From: Salegentibacter sp. 24
GTDB lineage: Bacteria; Bacteroidota; Bacteroidia; Flavobacteriales; Flavobacteriaceae
Direction of reading: 5' to 3'
Length of the DNA stretch: 64,000 nucleotides
Assembly: GCF_004362395.1 (NCBI RefSeq)
Contig: NZ_SNWE01000016.1
Coordinates: 37,766 to 101,765, forward strand
Below, piece after piece: positions 42,252 to 51,982 of the stretch (position 1 is its first letter; every line of letters starts with the position of its first letter). The translations under genes and the position numbers were made by a program. Under the pieces are notes generated by a model. The model was not told the DNA's origin. It did no database searches and saw only the letters and a list, made by a program, of their open reading frames with translations.

Positions 42252-42530
42252 ATGAAAACGATAAAATTTCTGAAACTGGTCATTCCTCTTTGCAATGTGC
42301 AATTTGGTGGTGCAGGCTGGTTTGTCTTAAAAAAAATCCAAACTAATGGAATGAAACTGATTTTTCATCAAATGGTGCCCGAATTTTCTTGAATTCGCAT
42401 TCGAAAATTTTGGAAGTTGAAGCAATGGAGCTTAATCTCTTAGGAACCTGAAATTTCTTCAGGTACTGAGGTTACGGTTTCACATGCAGGTATTCCGGAT
42501 ATTTATAGAGGTCCAGTACAGTAAGCTTAA
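42252..42530 (+). pseudogene. possible remnant of a SRPBCC/AHSA1-type gene
   Basis: A 46-codon frame starts MKTIKFLKLVIPLCNVQFGG and contains GAGWFVLKK. Further on, in another frame, SGTEVTVSHAGIPDIYRGPVQ resembles the C-terminal strand of AHSA1/START-like proteins (GT-x-V-T-x-x-H-x-G-x-P). The pieces are broken by stops. This is a weak call from short matches, and chance similarity is possible. Confidence 0.25.
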
Positions 42531-42555
42531 TTAACTAAATCTTAGGTTTAAAAAC

Positions 42556-42586
42556 TTTATATTATTCTAAGAATGCAATAAATTTG
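42556..42586 (+). promoter_or_regulatory. probable tamB promoter
   Basis: TTTA (42556-42559) followed by 19 bases and TAAATTTG (42579-42586) differs from the Bacteroidota consensus in one base of the -33 box. The predicted start near 42592 leaves a leader of about 16 bases before the TTG start of tamB and so supports that start. Confidence 0.45.
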
Positions 42587-42607
42587 AAAATCTAGCGATA
42601 AAAGGAT

Positions 42608-45600
42608 TTGGAGAAGAAAGAAAAGAAAGAGAAAAGTAGATACCGCATTTTAAAGATCCTCGCAAAATTCTTTGCGGGGCTCTTTATTTTTATAATTCTA
42701 TTGCTGCTTTTTATAAGAAGTCCGTGGGGGCAGGAAATTATAAAAAACCAGATTATCCAAAATATTTCCAGTAAAACCAATACCGAAATTGATCTTGATA
42801 AACTCTTTATTACTTTCACGGGGAACATTCAAATGAATGGTCTTTATCTCGAAGATAAACAAGGAGACACATTATTGTACTCAAAATCCCTTGAAGCCGA
42901 TATTCCAATTTGGCCAATTATTCAAGGAAATGCTATTAGTATAGAAGAATTGGATTGGAAAGGGGTTAAGGCTAATATCATAAGAAAGGATTCTATTTCA
43001 GGTTTTAATTATGAATTTCTAATGGAAACCTTGACAACACAAACTGCTCCCTCAACCACTAGTCAAGATACTGCTACTGCCCAACAAATTACGATTGGAA
43101 ATCTTAACTTTAAAAATTTCAATGTCACCTATAAAGATGAAGTGATGGGTATTAACACACAACTTTCCCTGGGTGAATTTAAGCTTGAAATGAAAAATAC
43201 TGATTTGGAAAAAATGATTTTTCAAGCAGATAATGGAAGTTTGATGAATACCGAAATAAATTACGTCCAAACTAAGCCTTTTCCAGAAGTACAAAATGAG
43301 GAACCTGTTCCATTGCCATATCTCGCGGTAGATAATCTAAATTTAGATGATGTGAATATGTCTTATAACTCGATTCCTGACGGAATTAAAATTAATGCCG
43401 ATATCAAGACATTTTTAGCAGAAGTTCCTTTATTGGACCTTAAAAAACAGAGAGTAAAAATAAATAGACTGGTCCTCAAAAACTCGGAGGTAATTGTTAA
43501 AACGGAAACTTTAAACAAAATACCTGACAGTAGTACAACAACTTCTGCACCTTTTACCTGGCCAAGGTGGGATATTGTTGTAGATAAAATTAAATTTTCT
43601 GAAAATCAGTTCAGCTATTTAGCAGATGGCGCAGAACCAGTTGAAGGTGTATTTAAGGCCAAGGCCTTGGTAATTGATTCTCTTAATTTTCAAGCGAATA
43701 ATTTATTTTTAAAAAATAAAAAAGCAGGGGCAGAGGTGACAACCTTAAATTTCGAGGAAGCTTCAGGACTTGATTTAAACCGATTTAATTTTAATTTCAG
43801 TCTGGATGAAAACCAGATGAAGCTTTCAGATCTGTCGGTGGCTTTTGACGGGAATACATTGGCAGGTAAAGCCAGTTTGAAATATAATTCAGTTCAGGAG
43901 TTAATTAATGATTATGAAGGCGTTGAATTTTCCTTAAGCCTCCCACAAATTTTGCTTGATGTAAATGATATATTTAAATTTCAGCCAGGTTTAAAATCCA
44001 ATCCTTATTTGGCAGAATTAAGTGAAGATAAGATTTCAGGGAATCTTGAAGCCTCGGGTAAACTTTCAGAAATCGCTATTAATAAAGCTAATTTTAATTG
44101 GAGAAACACTTCCGTTTCTGCAAATGGAAATATATACAACGCTACAGATCCAGAAAATATTCGATTTTCCATTCCAAGATTTTTCACAGAATCCCATAAA
44201 ACTGACATTACTAATTTTATCAGCGAAAAAGAACTCGGGATTAGTCTTCCAAAGAATATCAAGCTTAGCGGAAGCTTCTCAGGAAGTCCCCAGGATTTCT
44301 CTACTAAAGCCTTATTGACCACCTCTGAAGGTAAGATTAGGGTAGATGGTAGCTTTGCCAATCGGCAACAGCTTGCCTTTAAAGGTAAAATTACTTCTGA
44401 AAAACTGCAGGTAGGTAGTATATTACAAAATAAAAGTTTTGGCGCTTTAGACCTTAAACTTGAAACGTCAGGACACGGAAGTACCGTGAATTCTCTAGAT
44501 GCTACGCTGGATGCGACGGTGAATTCATTTTCCTATAATAATTATATAATAGAGGACCTTAATATTTCAGGTGAATTTGAAAATGGAAGAGGGACTATCG
44601 TTTCCAATTACAAGGATGATAATTTAGAATTTGTGCTGAATTCTAAAGTTGAATTAGATTCAGTTAAACCAGAAGCCAGTCTTAATTTAGATTTAAAAGG
44701 GGCCAGGTTACAGGAACTGGGTCTTGCAGCTCGGGACATCCGTTTAGCCTTTAATTTGGATGCCCAATTTGAGGGAAACGCTGAAACTTATGAAACCTTT
44801 GCTGATTTTACCCAAGCCGTTGTAATTTATGATAATAACACTTATCTTCCTGGGGATCTGAACGCACACGCTTTCGTGAGAACCGATTCTACATCTTTGC
44901 AGATTAAAAATAAAATTTTGGATCTGGATTTAAAATCGAACGCCGATCCTAACGATTTTATAAAAGCTTTAAACCGGCATTACGAATCTTACTTTACCGA
45001 AGTAGACGCATTGGATTCTTTACATAAGCCTGTAAATTTAAAGCTTCGGGGGACTATACTTGATGCTCCGGTATTAAATGAAGTTTTTCTACCCAATCTT
45101 GTGCAGTTAGACACCATAAATTTAAAAGCCGATTTCAACGAAAAAGAACGAAAACTTGATGCTTTAGTAAGTTTGCCATATATAAATTATGCAGGGAACA
45201 AAATTGACAGCCTAGAATTCAGGTTAAATTCAGATCCTGATAACTTTGATTTCAATCTTGGTTTTAATGAAATAAATTCTGGACCAATTGCTATCCAACA
45301 AACGGATTTTAAAGGTAGTCTTACAGCCGATAAACTTTTTCTTGATTTCACTTCTATGCATGAGGGAGAACGATTATACCACGTGGCTTCTGAAATTGCA
45401 AAACCTGGGGATAGCCTTGAATTTCATATAAATCCGCAGGATTTAGTTCTAAATAAAGATTCCTGGAATATACCTGCCGAAAATGAAATTATAGTGTACG
45501 ATCAGGAAATAACGGCGAATAATTTTAGGCTAAGTCATAATAACCAGGAAATGCTGGTAAGCAGCGAGCTTTCCTTTTCAGATAAAGATCATATTGGCTT

Positions 45601-47596
45601 AAAATTCAGCAATTTTAATTTAAAAGCGCTTTTAAATTATATAAACCCAAATAAAAAATTAGCTACAGGGGAGGTTAACGGTCAGTTAATTTTTGAAGAT
45701 CCATTGCAAAAAATTGGGATACTGGCTGATGTAAAGATTAATCAGTTAAGCATTTTGGAGGTAGAGCTGGGGACCTTAAGTTTACAATCTACACCGAAAG
45801 AAGATTTCTTATATGATGTTGGATTTGCGATAAATGGGGAAAATGTTGATTTAAATATGACCGGAGATTTCCAGGCAAAAGATACAGCAACCGTACTAGA
45901 TTTTAAAATGGATATTAACAAAATTAGTATGGAAACTATTGCTGGACTTTCGGCTGGTGGCATTACCAATGGAGACGGAAGCCTCTCTGGGACTTTGAAC
46001 CTGGAAGGTACTATAGCTGATCCTGAATACAGCGGAAATATTAAATTCAATCAGGCACAATTTAGTGTGGCATTACTGGATGCACCTTTTATAATCCCTT
46101 CTGAAACTTTAGAGTTTGACAATCAGGGGATATATTTTGATGAATTTCAGGTAGAAGACAAAGATTCTAATTCTTTTGTGATTAATGGAGAAGTTATTAC
46201 TGAGGAAATTCTAAATCCGGCATTCGACCTAACCTTTAGGGCGAGGAATTTCCAGGTTTTAAGTGCTCCCAAAGAAGATAATAAACTTTTTTATGGTACC
46301 GCCACTTTTGATGCCGATGCAAGTCTCACTGGTAATCTTAACATCCCCGTACTGGATGCAGAGATAACAATAGGCTCAAATACCGATTTCACTTATGTTT
46401 TGCCGGAAGAAGAATTGATTATGCAGGAACGAGAAGGGATAGTGGTATTTACAAATCGGGAAAATCCCAATGATATTTTAACCGGAAACATTGAAGAGGA
46501 GAAATCGGCTACACTAACCGGATTTAATATTGACGCCTTAATAAATATCAATGAAAACGCTGCCTTTAATATTTTAATTGATGAAGAAACGGGTGATAAC
46601 CTTAGAGTAAAAGGGGAAGGAGAATTAGATTTTAGTATTTCACCAAACGGAAGAATGGCACTTGCCGGTCGTTATGTTATGAGTGGTGGCCATTACGAGA
46701 TGAGCTTGTATAATTTGGTTAAACGGAGGTTTGAAATAGTTGAAGGTAGTCGTATTACGTGGGCAGGGGACCCTTTTGACGCTACCTTAGACGTAAGCGC
46801 CATTTATAAGGTGGAAGCTTCACCATCTGCTCTTATGGCCACTACACCTGGTACAGGGGATGAATTTAGAAGGGATTTACCATTTTTAGTTTACCTTCAT
46901 GTTGATGGAGAACTTATGGAGCCTGAATTATCTTTTGGCCTGCAAATGCCCGAAGATGCCCAGGGCACCTTTGGTGGTCAGGTATATGGTAGGTTGCAAC
47001 AACTTAACAGTCAGGAAGCCGAGCTAAATAAGCAGGTTTTTTCTTTACTGGTCCTGAACCGGTTTTATCCAACTTCGGTTAGTTCGGGAGACAGTGGTGG
47101 TAACCTCTCGATTGCAAGGGATAATTTAACCGATGCACTATCGGATCAGCTGAATATGTTTTCAGATAAATTATTAGGAGATACTGGGATTGATCTTAAT
47201 TTTGGAGTAGACAGTTATACTGATTATCAAGGTAATACGGCTACTCAGCGTACACAGGTAGATATTGAAGCTCAGAAAAGCTTACTAAACGATCGTTTAA
47301 TTGTAAGTGTGGGGAGCGAAGTAGCGGTTCAAGGTGGCAATCGCCCGGGAGAGGAAGCAAGTCCTGTAATTGGCAACGTAAGTATAGAATATTTACTTAC
47401 CGAAAATGGTCGTTTCCGATTAAAAGGCTTCCGAAGAAATGAATTTGAAAATGTAATAGACGGTCAGCTTATTATTAGTGGAATAGCATTTATTTTTACC
47501 AGGGAGTTTAATGAATTTCAGGAATTATGGGATAACTTTTTTCTAAAAGAGGAAGAAGAAGGATCTACTGAAAATAAAACCGAAGAAAAGAAATAA
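42608..47596 (+). CDS. tamB: TamB-family translocation and assembly protein (AsmA-like)
   Basis: A 1662-residue envelope protein that spans the periplasm from an inner-membrane anchor (TM about residues 13-34) through a long beta-taco groove to the outer membrane, aiding outer-membrane protein insertion or lipid transport. The C-terminal DUF490 domain is visible from about residue 1250 (GRYVMSGGHYEMSLYNLVKRRFEI, FLVYLHVDGELMEPELSFGLQMP). The start must be the TTG at 42608: an in-frame TAA lies three codons upstream, and the next ATG would remove the anchor. The next gene, tamL, starts immediately after the stop. Confidence 0.9.
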   Translation: MEKKEKKEKSRYRILKILAKFFAGLFIFIILLLLFIRSPWGQEIIKNQIIQNISSKTNTEIDLDKLFITFTGNIQMNGLYLEDKQGDTLLYSKSLEADIPIWPIIQGNAISIEELDWKGVKANIIRKDSISGFNYEFLMETLTTQTAPSTTSQDTATAQQITIGNLNFKNFNVTYKDEVMGINTQLSLGEFKLEMKNTDLEKMIFQADNGSLMNTEINYVQTKPFPEVQNEEPVPLPYLAVDNLNLDDVNMSYNSIPDGIKINADIKTFLAEVPLLDLKKQRVKINRLVLKNSEVIVKTETLNKIPDSSTTTSAPFTWPRWDIVVDKIKFSENQFSYLADGAEPVEGVFKAKALVIDSLNFQANNLFLKNKKAGAEVTTLNFEEASGLDLNRFNFNFSLDENQMKLSDLSVAFDGNTLAGKASLKYNSVQELINDYEGVEFSLSLPQILLDVNDIFKFQPGLKSNPYLAELSEDKISGNLEASGKLSEIAINKANFNWRNTSVSANGNIYNATDPENIRFSIPRFFTESHKTDITNFISEKELGISLPKNIKLSGSFSGSPQDFSTKALLTTSEGKIRVDGSFANRQQLAFKGKITSEKLQVGSILQNKSFGALDLKLETSGHGSTVNSLDATLDATVNSFSYNNYIIEDLNISGEFENGRGTIVSNYKDDNLEFVLNSKVELDSVKPEASLNLDLKGARLQELGLAARDIRLAFNLDAQFEGNAETYETFADFTQAVVIYDNNTYLPGDLNAHAFVRTDSTSLQIKNKILDLDLKSNADPNDFIKALNRHYESYFTEVDALDSLHKPVNLKLRGTILDAPVLNEVFLPNLVQLDTINLKADFNEKERKLDALVSLPYINYAGNKIDSLEFRLNSDPDNFDFNLGFNEINSGPIAIQQTDFKGSLTADKLFLDFTSMHEGERLYHVASEIAKPGDSLEFHINPQDLVLNKDSWNIPAENEIIVYDQEITANNFRLSHNNQEMLVSSELSFSDKDHIGLKFSNFNLKALLNYINPNKKLATGEVNGQLIFEDPLQKIGILADVKINQLSILEVELGTLSLQSTPKEDFLYDVGFAINGENVDLNMTGDFQAKDTATVLDFKMDINKISMETIAGLSAGGITNGDGSLSGTLNLEGTIADPEYSGNIKFNQAQFSVALLDAPFIIPSETLEFDNQGIYFDEFQVEDKDSNSFVINGEVITEEILNPAFDLTFRARNFQVLSAPKEDNKLFYGTATFDADASLTGNLNIPVLDAEITIGSNTDFTYVLPEEELIMQEREGIVVFTNRENPNDILTGNIEEEKSATLTGFNIDALININENAAFNILIDEETGDNLRVKGEGELDFSISPNGRMALAGRYVMSGGHYEMSLYNLVKRRFEIVEGSRITWAGDPFDATLDVSAIYKVEASPSALMATTPGTGDEFRRDLPFLVYLHVDGELMEPELSFGLQMPEDAQGTFGGQVYGRLQQLNSQEAELNKQVFSLLVLNRFYPTSVSSGDSGGNLSIARDNLTDALSDQLNMFSDKLLGDTGIDLNFGVDSYTDYQGNTATQRTQVDIEAQKSLLNDRLIVSVGSEVAVQGGNRPGEEASPVIGNVSIEYLLTENGRFRLKGFRRNEFENVIDGQLIISGIAFIFTREFNEFQELWDNFFLKEEEEGSTENKTEEKK

Positions 47597-49867
47597 ATGA
47601 AAATTTACTTAAAAAATATTATCCTTTACTGTTTGATAGTTATTCTATTACAGGCTTGTAATGTGAAAAAATTTATTCCTGAAGGAAAATTACTTTATAC
47701 AGGTTCCAGTGTTTCTTTAAATACTGACACTACTATTAAAAGACGGGCTCAGTTAAAGAATGAATTACAGGCTGTTTTACTGCCTGAGCCCAATAATAAA
47801 ATTCTGGGGATGCGCCCATCTTTATATTTTTATTATAAAGCTCAGCGAGAAAATCCAGGTTTCATAAATAAATTTCTTAATAAAAAAATAGGAGAGGAGC
47901 CGGTATATGGAAGTGATGTAGATCCTTTGCGCGTAGAAGATTTAATTAAAAATAGGCTTGAAAATCGTGGTTTTTTTTATAGTACAGTGATTTCTACAGT
48001 TAACCGAAATGAAAAAAATAAAACGATGAATGTTGACTATACGGCAGAAATTCCAGAACCATATATTTTAGAAAAATATATGTTAGATACAGATACCCTT
48101 CAAATTTATAAAGAAATAAATACTAATTTAAAGAACTCTCCTCTTAGTGAAGGAATGCGTTTTGATCTTTCTGCGTTGAAACTGGAAAGGGAAAGAATTG
48201 ATCAGAACCTAAAGGCGAAAGGATATTATAATTTTAACCCTGGGTATTTAATTTTCGAGGCGGATACCAATCAATATCAAAAAAAGAAATTTGGTCTTTA
48301 TCTAAGATTGAAAAAGGATATTCCCAGGAAAAGTATAATTCCTTATAAAATAGGTAGTGTTAATGTTTATCCCAATTATGAAGTTGGGAGCGATAGCGCT
48401 ACAACAAAAACGCGTTATGCTGAAAAGAATGTTTTTCAAAATGAGATATTTTTTAAACCCAAACGATTAGATCCTTACATCCTTATTGAAGAAGGAAAAT
48501 TATACGAACCTGAAACTTCCCGAAATACAGCCAGAAGATTGAGTAATATTGGAGCCTATAAATATGTAAATATTAATTATAGAGTAGTAGATAGTATTAC
48601 TACGGATAGTTTAGGTGTTTTGGAAGCAAATATTTATCTTTCGCCATTAAGTAAACGCTCTTTAAGTGCAGAAATACGAGCAGTCACAAAATCTAATGGT
48701 TTTGCAGGACCTAGTTTAGCTTTGGGGTATACCAATAGAAACCTTTTTCATGGTGGTGAAATTCTAAATCTTACTGGGAAATTTGGATACGAAGTGCAAA
48801 TGGGCGGTGGGGCCCAAGCGGGTTTAAATAGTATACAGCTAGGTGTCGAAGGGGATATTATTTTTCCAAGACTTTTATTTCCCATAAATTTTGATAAAAA
48901 CTTTTTTTCGTACGCTATACCTAAAACTAAAGCGAGTTTAGGCTTAGATTACCTAAGTCGAAGTAAATTGTTTACTTTGGGTTCTATTTCTACAAGATTT
49001 GGATATTTATGGAATGCAAATCGATTTGTAACCCACGAATTTAACCCTATTTCTTTAAATTATGTAAACCTCTCAAATACGAGCCAGGAATTTCAGGATA
49101 TTTTGGATGATAATCCGTTTTTGCAAAGTAGTTTTAATCAAGAATTTATTGCTGGTTTAACATATTCATTCACCTATAATGGACTTGTAGACCAAAGTAC
49201 CAGGCATCAGTTTTTTGTGAACACGACCTTAGATCTTGCAGGTAATTTAATTGATGCTATTAGTGGAAACAGCCAGGAAGATCCACAAACTTTTTTAAAC
49301 CTTAGATATGCACAATACGCAAAGGCCGATGTAGATTTCAGATATCATTTTAAAACAGGGGAAGATTCAAAAATAGCAAGTAGACTTTTTGCTGGTTATG
49401 GTAAACCTTATGGAAATTCTGATGTTTTGGCGTTTACTAAGCAATATTACACTGGAGGCCCTTATAGTGTTAGAGCTTTTAATACAAGGTCTTTAGGCCC
49501 TGGTACCTACACTCCTCCAAGTCAAGACGATGCTTATTTTGATCAAGCTGGAAATATTAGATTAGAAGCCAACGTGGAATATCGTTTTCCACTCTTTCCA
49601 TATCTGTACGGGGCTGTTTTTGCTGATGCAGGAAATGTTTGGAATACAGAAGAAAATGGGAACCTGGAGGGAGGGGAGTTTAGTTCAAATTTCATCAATG
49701 AACTTGGGATTGGCACTGGATTTGGTCTAAGGATAGATGTTCAGAGCTTTGTGATTCGGATAGATCTGGCGGCACCAATTCACGATCCGGCTTTGCCCGA
49801 GGGTCAAAGATGGGAATTTGATTATGCTAATCCCGTATTGAACTTTGCCATTGGATATCCTTTCTAA
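47597..49867 (+). CDS. tamL: TamL, lipoprotein BamA/TamA-family outer-membrane protein
   Basis: A 756-residue Omp85-family protein with a lipoprotein signal (LLQAC, Cys21), the feature that separates Bacteroidota TamL from proteobacterial TamA. POTRA-like domains lie in residues about 25-380 (FIPEGKLLYTGSSVSL near the start), and the C-terminal 16-strand barrel (about 400-756) carries PYSVRAFNTRSLGPG, matching the (V/I)RG(F/Y) loop-6 motif as VRAF, and ends with a Phe (NFAIGYPF). It works with TamB, whose gene is directly upstream. Confidence 0.9.
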   Translation: MKIYLKNIILYCLIVILLQACNVKKFIPEGKLLYTGSSVSLNTDTTIKRRAQLKNELQAVLLPEPNNKILGMRPSLYFYYKAQRENPGFINKFLNKKIGEEPVYGSDVDPLRVEDLIKNRLENRGFFYSTVISTVNRNEKNKTMNVDYTAEIPEPYILEKYMLDTDTLQIYKEINTNLKNSPLSEGMRFDLSALKLERERIDQNLKAKGYYNFNPGYLIFEADTNQYQKKKFGLYLRLKKDIPRKSIIPYKIGSVNVYPNYEVGSDSATTKTRYAEKNVFQNEIFFKPKRLDPYILIEEGKLYEPETSRNTARRLSNIGAYKYVNINYRVVDSITTDSLGVLEANIYLSPLSKRSLSAEIRAVTKSNGFAGPSLALGYTNRNLFHGGEILNLTGKFGYEVQMGGGAQAGLNSIQLGVEGDIIFPRLLFPINFDKNFFSYAIPKTKASLGLDYLSRSKLFTLGSISTRFGYLWNANRFVTHEFNPISLNYVNLSNTSQEFQDILDDNPFLQSSFNQEFIAGLTYSFTYNGLVDQSTRHQFFVNTTLDLAGNLIDAISGNSQEDPQTFLNLRYAQYAKADVDFRYHFKTGEDSKIASRLFAGYGKPYGNSDVLAFTKQYYTGGPYSVRAFNTRSLGPGTYTPPSQDDAYFDQAGNIRLEANVEYRFPLFPYLYGAVFADAGNVWNTEENGNLEGGEFSSNFINELGIGTGFGLRIDVQSFVIRIDLAAPIHDPALPEGQRWEFDYANPVLNFAIGYPF

Positions 49868-49869
49868 TT

Positions 49870-50442
49870 ATGTATAAGGAAATTCTAAAACATGTCACTT
49901 CAAAGATCGAACTCACTGAAGATGAGCAACTAGAATTCATTGGAATTCTTTCTGAACAACGCATTGCAAAAAGGCAATTTTTGATTGAACCCGGACAAAC
50001 TGTAGATTGTGAATATTATGTAGTGAAGGGTTGTTTGAAAGCCTATTATTTAGATGAGGGTGGTAATAAACATATTATTCAGTTTGCGGTAGAAGATTGG
50101 TGGATAAGTGACTTTGAAGCTTTCTTCGGAAATTTGCCCGCTCAATTATATGTTGAAGCTATAGAAGATTCAGTGCTTCTGGGGATTAATCGCGATACGC
50201 TCGAAACTTTATATAAGCGAATTTCTAAATTTGAACGTTTCTTTAGGATCAAAACTACCAATGCTTTCGTGGCCCTTAGAGGTCGAATTCTTTCTTCTCT
50301 ACAAAAGAGTAATAAAGAGAGATATTTGGAGTTTTGCCAAACTTATCCAGAAATTGAAAAACGTGTACCGAATTATCATATAGCCAATTACCTGGGCATA
50401 AAACCAGAGAGTTTAAGCCGACTTAGAAAAGAGATGTTTTAG
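49870..50442 (+). CDS. Crp/Fnr-family regulator
   Basis: A 190-residue protein. Residues about 20-120 are a cyclic-nucleotide-binding-type beta-roll (PGQTVDCEYYVVKGCLKAYYLDEGGNKHIIQFAVEDWWISD), and the C-terminal HTH is short (YHIANYLGIKPESLSRLRKEMF). No Cys cluster of Fnr type and no clear cAMP-binding Arg are seen. Such Bacteroidota regulators often control a neighbouring oxidoreductase, here the old-yellow-enzyme gene 265 bases downstream. That gap holds TAATTTTG at 50503-50510 without a good -33 box. Confidence 0.88.
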   Translation: MYKEILKHVTSKIELTEDEQLEFIGILSEQRIAKRQFLIEPGQTVDCEYYVVKGCLKAYYLDEGGNKHIIQFAVEDWWISDFEAFFGNLPAQLYVEAIEDSVLLGINRDTLETLYKRISKFERFFRIKTTNAFVALRGRILSSLQKSNKERYLEFCQTYPEIEKRVPNYHIANYLGIKPESLSRLRKEMF

Positions 50443-50707
50443 CTTAACATTTTTTAACAGCCACAACTAACATATATCAAGTAATTCCGGGTATGTATAT
50501 CCTAATTTTGAAACATCTTAAGAGAAACTCGAGATCAATTAAGAAGCACGAATAATTTTTTATATCTGGTCGTTTTTTTAGCCAGCAATTGGGTGGATGA
50601 AATGAAGTCACATAGACCAAACTTGAATTTTTACTTATTGGTTAGATTTCTTAAATGATCTTAGAGATTGATAAGCATCATCAAATTAAATTAAATCAAA
50701 TTACATT

Positions 50708-51820
50708 ATGAGTAGCGAACAAAATTTATTAAAACCATACAATTTAAATGGACTTTCACTTCTAAATAGAGTGGTGATGGCACCAATGACCAGAAGTAGA
50801 GCCGATAATCCTGAAAATAAACCAACCGAAGGTTTACATGATGTTTATTATACTCAACGGGCATCAGCAGGACTTATTATTACCGAAGGCTCACAGGTTT
50901 CTAAACAGGCCGTGGGTTATGTTAATACACCTGGTATTTACAGCAAAGAACAGGTTGAGGCATGGAAATTGGTAAATAAAAAGGTCCATAATAACAATGG
51001 AAAAATATTCATTCAGCTTTGGCATGTGGGAAGAATGTCCCATCCTGATTTTCATAATGGGGAATTACCTTTGTCATCTTCAGCAATTAATCCTGAAGCG
51101 CAATCGTATACTCCGGAAGGTTTTAAAGATACGGTAACGCCAAAAGAAATGACCATTGAAGATATTGAAAGAACTATTCAGGATTTTAAAAAAGCGGCTA
51201 AAAATTCTATGGAAGCTGATTTTGATGGAATTGAAATTCATTCTTCCAATGGTTATTTGTTTCATCAGTTTTTTAATGGAACTTCCAATAAAAGAAAAGA
51301 CCAGTATGGTGGAAGCATAGAAAATCGTGCAAGAATTTTATTCGAAACTATAGATGCGATTAAAGAAGTAATGCCGGAGCAAAAAATTGGATTAAGATTG
51401 AATCCTTCACTTCATGGTATTTTTGGAATGACTCTGGACAAGGAAACAATACCAACTTTTGATTATATCATTAAGAAGCTAAACGATTATGATCTTGCTT
51501 ACTTGCATTTATCTGAACCCTTCAATGATGTTTCCAACATACCACACGCTGTAACTGAAATTGCAAAAAGATACCGACCTATTTATCATGGTACTCTAAT
51601 GATTAATGCAGGTTTTGATAAGGAATCAGGAAATAAAGTAATTAGAGATGGCCAGGCTGATTTGGTGGCATTTGGTAAGCCTTATATTTCTAATCCAGAT
51701 TTGGTGGAACGTTTTGCAGAGAATATTCCGCTTTCAGACTGGGATACAGCTACATTTTATACCCAAGGAAAGGAGGGTTATATTGATTATGAAGCTAAAG
51801 CCAGAAAACAGGAAGCATAA
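50708..51820 (+). CDS. old-yellow-enzyme-type alkene reductase
   Basis: A 370-residue FMN-dependent NAD(P)H oxidoreductase that reduces activated C=C bonds. Blocks include NRVVMAPMTRSRA near residue 20, LWHVGRMSHP near 102, the IEIHSSNGYLFHQFFNGTSNKRKDQYGGSIENRARI segment (about 177-212, FMN phosphate and substrate sites) and VAFGKPYISNPDLVERF near 318. The usual NGYLLxQF motif is complete, with HSSNGY where many family members have HAANGY. Likely a detoxification or stress enzyme. Confidence 0.95.
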   Translation: MSSEQNLLKPYNLNGLSLLNRVVMAPMTRSRADNPENKPTEGLHDVYYTQRASAGLIITEGSQVSKQAVGYVNTPGIYSKEQVEAWKLVNKKVHNNNGKIFIQLWHVGRMSHPDFHNGELPLSSSAINPEAQSYTPEGFKDTVTPKEMTIEDIERTIQDFKKAAKNSMEADFDGIEIHSSNGYLFHQFFNGTSNKRKDQYGGSIENRARILFETIDAIKEVMPEQKIGLRLNPSLHGIFGMTLDKETIPTFDYIIKKLNDYDLAYLHLSEPFNDVSNIPHAVTEIAKRYRPIYHGTLMINAGFDKESGNKVIRDGQADLVAFGKPYISNPDLVERFAENIPLSDWDTATFYTQGKEGYIDYEAKARKQEA

Positions 51821-51982
51821 AGATTCTGTTTAAATTTAATTTTTAAAAGGTTGTCGGGAATAATTTTAATTATCATTCTGAACTGGTTTGGATATAAATA
51901 GGTTTCACTCATCAACAATTTAATCTGAAATAAATACCAGATTGACGAATTGATTTAATTCCAAACAACCTTTTATTTTAGC

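Noticed and set aside
51845..51974. 10-bp inverted repeat AAAAGGTTGT ... ACAACCTTTT about 110 bp apart between two convergent genes, considered as a miniature transposable element
   Set aside because: Arms are short and AT-rich, there is no target duplication and no second copy seen in the window.
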